From: Marinobacter halodurans
Lineage (GTDB): Bacteria > Pseudomonadota > Gammaproteobacteria > Pseudomonadales > Oleiphilaceae
Assembly (NCBI RefSeq): GCF_004327985.1
Contig: NZ_SJDL01000017.1
Span: 32,297-96,296, forward strand
Reading direction: 5' to 3'
Length of the DNA stretch: 64,000 bases
Shown: positions 53,178 to 62,300 of the stretch, one piece after another
Layout of the letters: each line of letters begins with the position of its first letter
How positions within the stretch are numbered: position 1 is the first letter of the stretch
Made by a program: the position numbers and the translations under genes
The notes under the pieces: generated by a model
Database searches by the model: none
Told to the model about the DNA's origin: nothing
What the model saw: only the letters and a program-made list of their open reading frames with translations

Positions 53178-53879
53178 ATGCAAAACAGTATCAGTTTCAG
53201 GGTTTGGGGGCGCTATGCCCTTTTCACTGATCCGGTTACCAAAATTGGTGGGGAGAAGTGTTCTTATCATGTCCCTACATACGAGGCGATAAAAGGAATT
53301 CTTAAGTCGATTTACTGGAAGCCGACGATTACATGGATTGTGGACCGGGTTCGGGTTATCAAACCGGTCCGGACCCAGACCAAAGGCACCAAGCCACTGG
53401 TCTGGGGCGGTGGCAACAGTCTGGCAATTTACACATTTCTGCGAGACGTAGAGTATCAGGTTGAAGCCCATTTTGAGTGGAACGAGCATCGCCCGGAACT
53501 CGCCAATGACCGGGTAGATGGGAAACATTTTGCCATTGCGAAACGCATGCTTGAGCGTGGTGGGCGCCAGGATATTTTTCTTGGGGTAAGAGATTGTCCT
53601 GGCTATGTCGAGCCGTGTGATTTTGGCGACGGTGTGGGTGCCTACGATGATCTGGATGAGTTGGGCTTTGGTTTGATGTTTCATGGATTCGACTACCCCG
53701 ATGAAACGGGTTTTGATGAGCTTCATAGCAGGTTTTGGCGCGCGACGATGAAGACGGGGGTCCTTGAATTTCCGCGCCCGGAAGCCTGTGAAATTCGCCG
53801 GTTTGTGCGGGAAATGAAGCCCAAGAACTTTGAGGAAAACGTGAATTTTCTTCCGGTAGAGCAGGAGGGGGTCCTGTGA
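53178..53879 (+). CDS. cas5c: Cas5c, type I-C crRNA-processing Cascade subunit
   Basis: A 233-residue RAMP protein that in type I-C replaces Cas6 as the pre-crRNA endonuclease and binds the 5' handle. Conserved pieces are FRVWGRYALFTDPVTK, SYHVPTYEAIKGILKSIYWKP (in parts), WIVDRVRVI, and LGVRDCPGYVEP. It starts 17 bp after cas3 and its stop overlaps cas8c as GTGA. Confidence 0.95.
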   Translation: MQNSISFRVWGRYALFTDPVTKIGGEKCSYHVPTYEAIKGILKSIYWKPTITWIVDRVRVIKPVRTQTKGTKPLVWGGGNSLAIYTFLRDVEYQVEAHFEWNEHRPELANDRVDGKHFAIAKRMLERGGRQDIFLGVRDCPGYVEPCDFGDGVGAYDDLDELGFGLMFHGFDYPDETGFDELHSRFWRATMKTGVLEFPRPEACEIRRFVREMKPKNFEENVNFLPVEQEGVL

Positions 53880-55882
53880 GCTGGATGGCGAAGCTGCATG
53901 AAACCTACGAGAGGGGTATGGAGCTTACCACCGCAGACGGTAACGCATTGATGCCAATTAGCCACACCCTCCAGAACGCCCACATCAATATAGTTCTGGA
54001 TGATAAGGGCAATTTCAAACGAGCCAGCGTACTGGAGAAGACTCAGATCGTTCTTCCTGCCACGGAGAGTTCCGCCGGCAGGAGTAGTGGCGAGGCGCCG
54101 CATCCATTAGCTGACAAGCTTCAGTATGTGGCTGGCGACTATCAAGCTTATGGCGGAAAGAAGAAAGCCTATTTTGATGGTTACATTTCGTTACTCGAGG
54201 ATTGGTGCAACTCGGAGTACTCCCACCCAAAGGCCATAGCAGTTTTACGTTACACCGAAAAAAGAACAGTTATTCAGGATCTTGTAGCGTCAGGTATATG
54301 TCAGGTGAACGAAGCAGGAAAGCTGCGTAGTGACTGGACCACTGAGGATGGAGAGATTCCCGGATTGTTCAGGGTGCTGCCAAAAGAGCAGGGAAAAACG
54401 GAACAGGGAAATGCACTGGTTTGCTGGACTGTTGAATCGGAAGGCGATGCAAATTCCCAAACATGGCGTGATGAGAGCCTTCAGAGAAGCTGGATTGAAT
54501 ACAATGCGCGAAGTGCCGGTAAACCAGACCTGTGTTATATCTCGGGGGATCAGTTACCTCGCGCCAGTAACCATCCCGCCAAGCTGAGACACACCGGCGA
54601 TAAAGCTAAACTTGTATCCGCGAACGATACGGCGGGCTTCACATTTCGTGGTCGGTTCAATCATGCTGAACAGGCCGCTGGTGTCAGCCTGGAGGCCACT
54701 CAAAAAGCGCACAATGCACTCAGATGGCTCATATCACGGCAAGGGTATCGCAACGGCGATCAGGTAATGGTTGCATGGGCCATCTCAGGCAAGCAGATTC
54801 CAGAACTTCTCGCTCCCACTCATGAATTTGATCTGACTGATTTCGGCGTCGTTGATGCTCAGGACGACTCCGACAATGATCCAGTCATTGATCTGACCAA
54901 AGACCTCGGCCAACGTTTCGCGCAATCCTTAAGTCGTTATATGGCAGGTTACCGCGCAAAACTCGATCCGATAGAAAGTGTTGTGGTTATGGCACTGGAC
55001 TCAGCTACCCCAGGGCGGATGGCTGTTACATATTATCGGGACTTCATGGCTGAGGAGTACCTGGGAAAGATCGAAACCTGGCACCGGGAGTTCGCCTGGC
55101 CACAACGGGTACCTCGAGAAATGCCAGGCAATGGTCGTAGCAAGCGAACCGTCATCACATGGCCGATTAGTGCCCCTTCACCCTGGGCCATCCTGAATGC
55201 TGCCTACGGTGATGTCATAAAGAGCAATGAGACGCTGAAGAAAAGTCTTTACGAGCGTCTGTTGCCTTCGATAACGGAGGGCCGACAAATTCCTGTGGAT
55301 ATCGTGAACCTGGCAGTCCGGCGAGCATCCAACCGGAACAGTTCTGAACGATGGGAGTGGGAGCGAAATCTGGGTGTTGCCTGCGCCTTGTATCGTGGGT
55401 TCCATGCCCGTCACCCCAAGCAGCCATTCAGGAGAGAATACAACATGGCTTTAGATACTGAATATCACTCCAGGGATTACCTCTATGGGCGCCTCCTGGC
55501 TGTCGGGGAGCGTATCGAGGAAATGGCCATGCTCGTGGCCTCAGAACCGGCACGATCAACTCAGGCGAGTAGGCTGATGCAGAGATTTGCTGATCGGCCG
55601 GCCTCAACCTGGCTGACAATCGAAAAAGCGCTGGTGCCGTATCAGCAAAGACTGAAAAGTAAGAGGCCAGCACTAGAGAGCGCATACAAGTCCATATTAG
55701 ACAGCATCTGTTGTGCCTTCGATAGTCCCAAAGAGTTCAATAGCGATAAGCGGCTGAGTGGTGAATACCTTTTAGGGTTTCATTGCCAGCGCAAGTGGTT
55801 ACAAGACTACAAACTGTCTGGCGGGCAATGGGTTGCCAAGGCTACGGCTGAGATCACGACGGAAGAAGGAATGGAGCAATGA
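53876..55882 (+). CDS. cas8c: Cas8c (Csd1), type I-C large subunit
   Basis: A 668-residue large subunit that recognises the PAM and holds Cascade together. It begins WMAKLHETYERG, typical of Csd1, and shows NPAKLRHTGDKAKLVSANDTAGFTFRGRF (in parts KLRHTGDKAKL, GFTFRGRF) and SSERWEWERNLGVACALYRG (in parts ERWEWE, LGVACALYRG). It is somewhat longer than many homologues (about 580-640). GTG start overlapping cas5c; the stop overlaps cas7c by 4 nt. An internal start that would give a Cas11c small subunit is expected in this family but could not be fixed. Confidence 0.95.
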   Translation: MSWMAKLHETYERGMELTTADGNALMPISHTLQNAHINIVLDDKGNFKRASVLEKTQIVLPATESSAGRSSGEAPHPLADKLQYVAGDYQAYGGKKKAYFDGYISLLEDWCNSEYSHPKAIAVLRYTEKRTVIQDLVASGICQVNEAGKLRSDWTTEDGEIPGLFRVLPKEQGKTEQGNALVCWTVESEGDANSQTWRDESLQRSWIEYNARSAGKPDLCYISGDQLPRASNHPAKLRHTGDKAKLVSANDTAGFTFRGRFNHAEQAAGVSLEATQKAHNALRWLISRQGYRNGDQVMVAWAISGKQIPELLAPTHEFDLTDFGVVDAQDDSDNDPVIDLTKDLGQRFAQSLSRYMAGYRAKLDPIESVVVMALDSATPGRMAVTYYRDFMAEEYLGKIETWHREFAWPQRVPREMPGNGRSKRTVITWPISAPSPWAILNAAYGDVIKSNETLKKSLYERLLPSITEGRQIPVDIVNLAVRRASNRNSSERWEWERNLGVACALYRGFHARHPKQPFRREYNMALDTEYHSRDYLYGRLLAVGERIEEMAMLVASEPARSTQASRLMQRFADRPASTWLTIEKALVPYQQRLKSKRPALESAYKSILDSICCAFDSPKEFNSDKRLSGEYLLGFHCQRKWLQDYKLSGGQWVAKATAEITTEEGMEQ

Positions 55883-56721
55883 GTACACTGTCCAGAAAAA
55901 TTGATTTTGCGGTTGTTTTTTCAGTAAAAAACGCAAATCCCAATGGTGACCCGTTGAATGGAAACCGCCCGAGAACGGATTATGACGGGTATGGCGAGGT
56001 GTCAGACGTTTGCCTGAAGCGTAAAATCCGTGACCGTCTTCAGGGGATGGGTGAGGCTATCTTCGTGCAGTCGGATGAGAAGAAGCAAGATGGGATGACC
56101 AGTCTGCGAAATCGTGCGGAATCCGATGAGTTTGGCCTGGGCAAAGATGCTTTCAATGCCAAAAAAAGCGCGCCTGGGGAAACGGCAGCCCAGGCTTGTA
56201 AAAAATGGCTTGATGTCCGGGCTTTCGGGCAACTGTTTGCTTTTAAGGTGGAGTCCAAAGACGGTGTGTCCATACCTATTCGTGGGCCAGTGTCGATCCA
56301 CCCTGCTTTTAGTATTGAGCCGGTCAGCATAACAAGCTCGCAGATAACAAAAAGCGTGAGCGGTGAAGGGGATGGCAGCAAGCGTGGGGCCGATACCATG
56401 GGCATGAAGCACCGCGTTGACGACTCGATATACGTTGCCTTTGGTGCAATGTCTCCTCAGCTCGCCGAAAGGACTGGGTTCAGTGATGAAGATGCGGATA
56501 AATTTAAACAGGTGTTGCCTAAGCTTTTTGAGGGCGATGCGTCGTCTGCCCGACCGGAAGGGAGTATGGCTGTTGAAAAAGTTATCTGGTGGGAGCATGC
56601 GAGTAAAGGCGGACAATACTCGTCAGCAAAGGTTCATCGGTCACTGAGAGTCAGTGAAGACGGAACGATATCCCTGGATGAGCTGGATGGACTTGCTCCG
56701 GAAATCATAGAGGGGTTTTGA
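55879..56721 (+). CDS. cas7c: Cas7c (Csd2), type I-C backbone subunit
   Basis: A 280-residue RAMP protein that polymerises along the crRNA. Typical are FSVKNANPNGDPLNGNRPRTD (in parts KNANPNGDPL and NRPRTD), DVCLKRKIRD, RAFGQLFAFK, GPVSIHPAFS, SITSSQITKS and a central MGMKHRVDDSIYVAFG. ATG overlaps the cas8c stop as ATGA. It is followed after 6 bp by a DUF4258 gene and not, as is usual in I-C loci, directly by cas4. Confidence 0.96.
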   Translation: MSTLSRKIDFAVVFSVKNANPNGDPLNGNRPRTDYDGYGEVSDVCLKRKIRDRLQGMGEAIFVQSDEKKQDGMTSLRNRAESDEFGLGKDAFNAKKSAPGETAAQACKKWLDVRAFGQLFAFKVESKDGVSIPIRGPVSIHPAFSIEPVSITSSQITKSVSGEGDGSKRGADTMGMKHRVDDSIYVAFGAMSPQLAERTGFSDEDADKFKQVLPKLFEGDASSARPEGSMAVEKVIWWEHASKGGQYSSAKVHRSLRVSEDGTISLDELDGLAPEIIEGF

Positions 56722-56727
56722 TCAGGG

Positions 56728-57015
56728 ATGAGACAATGTTCGTCTGTTTCATACACGGGCCATGCCCTCAGAAGAATGTTTGAGAGAGGCCTGTCGAGCG
56801 AAGAAGTTGTCTATGTTATCCAGGCTGGTGACATGATAATGGATTATCCGGATGACCGACCATACCCCAGTCAACTTCGGCTTGGTTGGGTTAACAACAG
56901 AGCTATTCACGTGGTTGTCGCGCAGGAAACTGAAAGCTGTGCGTGCTACGTGATAACTGCCTACTACCCAACTCAGGACGTCTGGAGCGAGGACTTCAAA
57001 AGCAGGAGGTCGTGA
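56728..57015 (+). CDS. DUF4258 protein embedded in the cas operon (candidate toxin)
   Basis: A 95-residue protein of the DUF4258 family, recognised by HALRRMFERGLSSEEVVYVI near the N-terminus (in parts HALRRMFERG, EEVVYVI), then DYPDDRPYPSQLRLG, AIHVVVAQE and VITAYYP. DUF4258 proteins have been grouped with small ribonuclease-like toxins. The gene is 6 bp after cas7c and its stop shares one base with the next ATG (TGATG). The order toxin first, small zinc protein second, matches mqsRA-like pairs. Toxicity is an inference; an accessory cas role is the alternative. Confidence 0.82.
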   Translation: MRQCSSVSYTGHALRRMFERGLSSEEVVYVIQAGDMIMDYPDDRPYPSQLRLGWVNNRAIHVVVAQETESCACYVITAYYPTQDVWSEDFKSRRS

Positions 57016-57239
57016 TGAAGTGTTTGATCTGCAAGCAGGGTGAAATTCACCCGGGAACCACAACGGTTGCCCTAACCCGGGGTGAAACAACCGTTGTTAT
57101 CAAGAATGTGCCTGCCGACATTTGCGAAAACTGCGGCGAGTATTACCTGAGTGAAGAGATTTCCGGAAAGATTCTGGTCATGGCAGAAGAAGCGGTAAAG
57201 CTCAACCACGAAGTCGAGGTGATTCAGTTCGCCGCCTGA
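57015..57239 (+). CDS. YgiT-type zinc-finger protein (candidate antitoxin)
   Basis: A 74-residue protein with two C-x-x-C pairs, CLIC (residues 3-6) and CENC (about 37-40), the zinc-binding layout of the MqsA/YgiT N-terminal domain. It has no helix-turn-helix, so unlike MqsA it cannot bind DNA through that domain; the DUF4258 partner would be neutralised without autoregulation by this protein. AGGAGG lies 4-5 nt before ATG. The gene ends 16 bp before cas4. Confidence 0.82.
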   Translation: MKCLICKQGEIHPGTTTVALTRGETTVVIKNVPADICENCGEYYLSEEISGKILVMAEEAVKLNHEVEVIQFAA

Positions 57240-57255
57240 CGAAGGCCCGCTGCAC

Positions 57256-57882
57256 ATGCAGGACGAAAAGCTCATACCTCTCTCGGCGCTGCAACACTAC
57301 GCCTTCTGCCCCCGGCAATGTGCCCTGATTCACAATGAACAGGTATGGGCGGAAAACTGGCTGACGGCTCAGGGGCAAGTGTTGCATCAGAGGGTGGATA
57401 GGGGAGACCCGGAAACCCGCAAGGGAATCCGGTATGAGCGGGGCGTTCTCGTCAGTGCGGAGTCGCTTGGAATAACCGGCAAGTTGGACCTCGTTGAGAT
57501 CGACTTGGCAACGAGGGCCATGAAACCAGTGGAATACAAAAGAGGTAAACCAAAGCAAGACAACTGGGACCGGATTCAGCTTTGTGCTCAAGGGTTGTGT
57601 CTTGAAGAGATGCGTGGTCAGCAAGTGGATTCAGGATCATTGTGGTATTGGCAAACCCGTCACCGGGATGATGTTCCATTTACTGAGCAATTGCGAGACG
57701 AAGCCCGACAGGTGATTGCGGATGTTCGTGACCTTCTCACCAGCGGTAAAACTCCCAAGGCCGCTTATGCGAAAAAGTGTGACGCTTGCTCCCTGTTCGA
57801 CCTCTGTAATCCAAAGCTTTTGAACAGGGATCGAAGCGCCCACTACGTCGACGATCTGTTCGATGACGGGGATGCACAGTGA
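57256..57882 (+). CDS. cas4: Cas4, PAM-processing exonuclease of adaptation
   Basis: A 208-residue RecB-like nuclease with an iron-sulfur cluster. Seen are SALQHYAFCPRQCALIHNEQ, the active-site segments GKLDLVEID and VEYKRGKPK with the RecB motif E-x-K, and the C-terminal cluster CDACSLFDLC. Cas4 trims prespacers at the PAM side before Cas1-Cas2 integration, which sets the 5' end of the spacer. The stop overlaps cas1 as GTGA. Confidence 0.95.
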   Translation: MQDEKLIPLSALQHYAFCPRQCALIHNEQVWAENWLTAQGQVLHQRVDRGDPETRKGIRYERGVLVSAESLGITGKLDLVEIDLATRAMKPVEYKRGKPKQDNWDRIQLCAQGLCLEEMRGQQVDSGSLWYWQTRHRDDVPFTEQLRDEARQVIADVRDLLTSGKTPKAAYAKKCDACSLFDLCNPKLLNRDRSAHYVDDLFDDGDAQ

Positions 57883-58898
57883 AAAAACTTCAAAACAGTC
57901 TGTATATCACCCGGCAGGGCGCATACGTCCACAAGGAGCGTGAAACTATTGTCATTGAGCATGAGCGCCAGAAACTGATGCAGGTTCCGATTCATTCTGT
58001 ATCCGGGCTGTTCTGCTTTGGCAATGTTTTGGTATCCCCAGCGTTAATGGGCTTTTGTGGGGAGAAGGGCGTAAACCTTGCCTTTTTCACGGAGTATGGC
58101 CGTTTTTATGGCCGGTTGCAGGGCAAAAAAGCCGGGAATGTGTTGCTCCGGCGAGCTCAATATCATGCAGATAGCAAGACAGCGCTGGAAATTGCGCGTT
58201 CATCGGTGGCAGCAAAGCTGGTCGGTGCGCGGAATGTCCTGTTGCGCCACCAGCGCAATCATGGAATTTCTGGTTCGGTGGAACGTGCTGTCAAACATTT
58301 GGCTGCATCCATCAGGCTGGCGCGATATGTGGATAATCTGGATTCGCTTCGAGGTATTGAGGGAGACGCCGCAGCTACGTATTTTTCGGCTTTCGAAGAG
58401 CTCATCAATGAAAATCTAAGGGGTGACTTTCCATTTTCCGGGCGCAATCGCCGCCCACCCCGTGACCCCGTCAACGCCCTTTTATCGTTCGTTTATGCCA
58501 TTCTCGGGCAGGATATCAGTGCAGCCTTGAATGGCGTGGGGCTTGACCCCCAGGTTGGTTTTTTGCACGCAGATCGGCCAGGGCGAGATAGCCTTTCCCA
58601 GGATCTCCTGGAAGAATTTCGGCCCTGGTTGGCGGACAGGCTTGTATTGAGTCTGATCAATCGAAGACAACTGAAAGCCTCTGACTTTATTACGGAGTCT
58701 TCTGGTGCGGTCAGGATGTCTGACGATGCGCGTAAACAGTTGCTGGTAGCCTATCAGGAAAGAAAGCAGCAGGAAGTGATGCATCCGTTTCTCAAGGAAA
58801 AAGTGCCGATAGGGATTGTTCCACATCTACAGGCGATGTTGCTTGCCCGCCATCTGAGAAACGATCTGGAACGTTACCCACCTTGTGTGCTCCGATAG
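57879..58898 (+). CDS. cas1: Cas1, type I-C spacer integrase
   Basis: A 339-residue integrase. Conserved pieces are [20 protein letters not shown] (in parts), [31 protein letters not shown] with the metal-binding Glu, and [25 protein letters not shown] (in parts [17 protein letters not shown]) with the catalytic His and Asp. The start is GTG 57879, overlapping cas4. Confidence 0.96.
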   Translation: MKKLQNSLYITRQGAYVHKERETIVIEHERQKLMQVPIHSVSGLFCFGNVLVSPALMGFCGEKGVNLAFFTEYGRFYGRLQGKKAGNVLLRRAQYHADSKTALEIARSSVAAKLVGARNVLLRHQRNHGISGSVERAVKHLAASIRLARYVDNLDSLRGIEGDAAATYFSAFEELINENLRGDFPFSGRNRRPPRDPVNALLSFVYAILGQDISAALNGVGLDPQVGFLHADRPGRDSLSQDLLEEFRPWLADRLVLSLINRRQLKASDFITESSGAVRMSDDARKQLLVAYQERKQQEVMHPFLKEKVPIGIVPHLQAMLLARHLRNDLERYPPCVLR

Positions 58899-58908
58899 GA
58901 ACCCTACA

Positions 58909-59202
58909 ATGATGGTATTGGTTACATATGATATTTCTCTGGAAGACACTGGCGGATCCGCTCGTCTGAGGAGAGTTGCCAAAGCATGTTTGGATTATGG
59001 AGTGAGAGTTCAATACTCGGTCTTCGAATGCGAAGTTGATCCGGCCCAATGGACTTTTTTCAAAGACCGGTTGCTGAGCCTTTTCGATGAAGAAAAGGAC
59101 AGCCTGCGGTTTTATAAACTGGGGAAAAACTGGAAGAACCGAATCGAACACCATGGTGCCAAACCTGCACCCGATATATTCCGGGACGCAATGATTCTTT
59201 GA
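58909..59202 (+). CDS. cas2: Cas2, adaptation subunit
   Basis: A 97-residue ferredoxin-fold protein that holds the two Cas1 dimers. It begins [10 protein letters not shown] with the usual Asp, then [28 protein letters not shown] (in parts [23 protein letters not shown]). ATG 58909 has AGGA 9 nt upstream. It is the last cas gene, 178 bp before the first repeat. Confidence 0.95.
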   Translation: MMVLVTYDISLEDTGGSARLRRVAKACLDYGVRVQYSVFECEVDPAQWTFFKDRLLSLFDEEKDSLRFYKLGKNWKNRIEHHGAKPAPDIFRDAMIL

Positions 59203-59380
59203 ACGCTAACCGGCGGTGCTCATTAAAAACCCGGAATGTTAGCGAAAAGCCAGGGCTGTTGTGGTGCCTGGCTTTTTTCTTATGAGGTAAAACTTTTTCC
59301 AGTCAGAGGCCGTCAGAAATGGTTAGGATAGCGTTTTGGAGTGGTTGGTCGTTTATAAGTCAATAAGATAGGATGGGGCG
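59203..59380 (+). promoter_or_regulatory. CRISPR leader region
   Basis: A 178-bp AT-rich stretch between cas2 and the first repeat, on the side opposite to the decayed terminal repeat, and therefore the leader end. Its 5' part holds a cas-operon terminator (59247-59280). The promoter for the array should lie in the remaining 100 bp; no -35/-10 pair was certain. An inverted CGCTAAC/GTTAGCG pair (59204-59210, 59238-59244) precedes the terminator. Confidence 0.7.
59247..59280 (+). terminator. Rho-independent terminator of the cas operon, inside the leader
   Basis: AAGCCAGG (59247-59254) and CCTGGCTT (59267-59274) form an 8-bp stem with a 12-nt loop, followed by a T-run (59273-59278) and CTTATG. 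It separates cas2 transcription from the array. Confidence 0.9.
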
Positions 59381-62300
59381 GTCGCGCCCTCCGCGGGCGC
59401 GTGGATTGAAACATCAAGGCGCTGCTGCTCTGCCTGGCGCCATGGGGTCGCGCCCTCCGCGGGCGCGTGGATTGAAACCTGTTCGGAGACGCCCTGCTGT
59501 TAAGCGTGGGTAGTCGCGCCCTCCGCGGGCGCGTGGATTGAAACTGCGAACTGGACTACATGCATGAGCAGAAAATCAAGTCGCGCCCTCCGCGGGCGCG
59601 TGGATTGAAACCAGGGCAGGGGCGTGATTAGCCCCTACGACTATGGTCGCGCCCTCCGCGGGCGCGTGGATTGAAACCGGATGGAAGTGCAAGATCTTGG
59701 CATTGAGTGGCGTCGCGCCCTCCGCGGGCGCGTGGATTGAAACAGTAGTATTTGCTCAGGCTAATACTATAATACAACGTCGCGCCCTCCGCGGGCGCGT
59801 GGATTGAAACACCGTGGCCGATATCACCGGTGAAGCCGACCCATGTCGCGCCCTCCGCGGGCGCGTGGATTGAAACCCTAAAATCCAGATATACCGCGCC
59901 TTACCGCTTAGCGTCGCGCCCTCCGCGGGCGCGTGGATTGAAACCCCGGTCTGCGGACGTTAGCGCCTCGTCATCGGGTCGCGCCCTCCGCGGGCGCGTG
60001 GATTGAAACTGGGGAGTAAGGCTATTCGGAATGCGAGGAAGATGTCGCGCCCTCCGCGGGCGCGTGGATTGAAACCAGTGGCGCCAGCCGTTGGGGCAGT
60101 GGAATCCCCGTCGCGCCCTCCGCGGGCGCGTGGATTGAAACCGATGGGAGACCGAGGGCGACTCGCTGATCCTCGGTCGCGCCCTCCGCGGGCGCGTGGA
60201 TTGAAACGGGCTCGTCGCCCTGACGACCGCGCAGCTGTCAAAGTCGCGCCCTCCGCGGGCGCGTGGATTGAAACGGGTCTCCGATCCATCTTGCGGCGCG
60301 TAAACTGGTCGCGCCCTCCGCGGGCGCGTGGATTGAAACGCCTCGGCCTGCGCGATCGCGTCGATGATCTGCGTCGCGCCCTCCGCGGGCGCGTGGATTG
60401 AAACTCGTTGGTCGCGCCGCCTTTCACGAACGGGACCGTCGCGCCCTCCGCGGGCGCGTGGATTGAAACGTTGGTGGTGATCTCGATGTTAGGCATTGGA
60501 AGCGTCGCGCCCTCCGCGGGCGCGTGGATTGAAACGCCGGCCCATTTTGCCTCAATGCCGACGTCGGTCGTCGCGCCCTCCGCGGGCGCGTGGATTGAAA
60601 CTCGTTGGTCGCGCCGCCTTTCACGAACGGGACCAGTCGCGCCCTCCGCGGGCGCGTGGATTGAAACAGATATATTTTGAATTCGTTGATCGCTGCCTGG
60701 CGTCGCGCCCTCCGCGGGCGCGTGGATTGAAACATCAGGCCGTCGATCGTGTCGCGGATTGTCCCGAGTCGCGCCCTCCGCGGGCGCGTGGATTGAAACA
60801 AGGACGGCAGCGGGCACCAGGCATACCCGGCCAGTCGCGCCCTCCGCGGGCGCGTGGATTGAAACTACAAACTCGACCATGACGCCCCCGTTAGATCAGA
60901 GTCGCGCCCTCCGCGGGCGCGTGGATTGAAACATAAAGCCAGGGGGTAAGCCGTGAAGTTGTCCAGGTCGCGCCCTCCGCGGGCGCGTGGATTGAAACCA
61001 CAAGATATTGGGGTGTAGTACCCAGTCCATCTGTCGCGCCCTCCGCGGGCGCGTGGATTGAAACCAAAAGGAACAAATCCGCGCCCTGGAACGGGACAAG
61101 TCGCGCCCTCCGCGGGCGCGTGGATTGAAACACGTAGGTCATGCGGTGGTATTTCGACGGGGCGGGTCGCGCCCTCCGCGGGCGCGTGGATTGAAACTAC
61201 AAACTCGACCATGACGCCCCCGTTAGATCAGTCGCGCCCTCCGCGGGCGCGTGGATTGAAACAGGTTGCCCGGCCCCCAGTTATAGGCCGCCAGGGTCGC
61301 GCCCTCCGCGGGCGCGTGGATTGAAACATGTAGCGCGCCGCGTAGTGGATGGACGCCACCGTCGCGCCCTCCGCGGGCGCGTGGATTGAAACCAGGCCAC
61401 ACTCGCGTACCCGCATCCTGGCGTAGGTCGCGCCCTCCGCGGGCGCGTGGATTGAAACTCGCCCACGGAACTGGAGTGGCCGGCCTTCCAAAGTCGCGCC
61501 CTCCGCGGGCGCGTGGATTGAAACTACGGCAGCGAGAGGACGGAATATTGACCGCAGTGTCGCGCCCTCCGCGGGCGCGTGGATTGAAACCTGGTAGGTC
61601 GCATCCTTGCCCGGTGACACGTAGTGTCGCGCCCTCCGCGGGCGCGTGGATTGAAACAAAGGCCAGTTTGGTTTTGGTGACAAAATCCAGGTCGCGCCCT
61701 CCGCGGGCGCGTGGATTGAAACAGCTCCAAATAGCCGTTTTCGAGCGTTCCTGTGTGTCGCGCCCTCCGCGGGCGCGTGGATTGAAACACATGCTGCAGG
61801 GAGCCCATATACAGCGCGGCCAGTCGCGCCCTCCGCGGGCGCGTGGATTGAAACCAGAAAGACAGGCTGATTGCGGAGCGTCTTTCGCGTCGCGCCCTCC
61901 GCGGGCGCGTGGATTGAAACACGAAAAGCGGGAAGACGGCAGAAGCTGCGACAGTCGCGCCCTCCGCGGGCGCGTGGATTGAAACTTGATTGAGAGGATC
62001 TCGCCGATGCGATAGCGGGGTCGCGCCCTCCGCGGGCGCGTGGATTGAAACGCGGGCTCGCCCCCTCCCCTGCGGACCTGCCAGGTCGTCGCGCCCTCCG
62101 CGGGCGCGTGGATTGAAACGGGCGGGTACACAGGAACAGCGGGTTGGATTGAGTCGCGCCCTCCGCGGGCGCGTGGATTGAAACATAACGCGTCAGCCTG
62201 CACAACTCGCCCTCACGGGTCGCGCCCTCCGCGGGCGCGTGGATTGAAACCAGATCTTGAAGGTGACCCCCTTCTTCGTCTGGCGTCGCGCCCTCCGCGG

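Noticed and set aside
57015..57239. Naming the YgiT-type gene mqsA
   Set aside because: It has only the zinc-binding part and lacks the C-terminal helix-turn-helix of MqsA; the partner is DUF4258 and not MqsR.
60405..60437. An extra repeat within spacer 16, which contains GTCGCGCC
   Set aside because: Only eight bases match the repeat start; the same bases are in its duplicate spacer and belong to the captured sequence.
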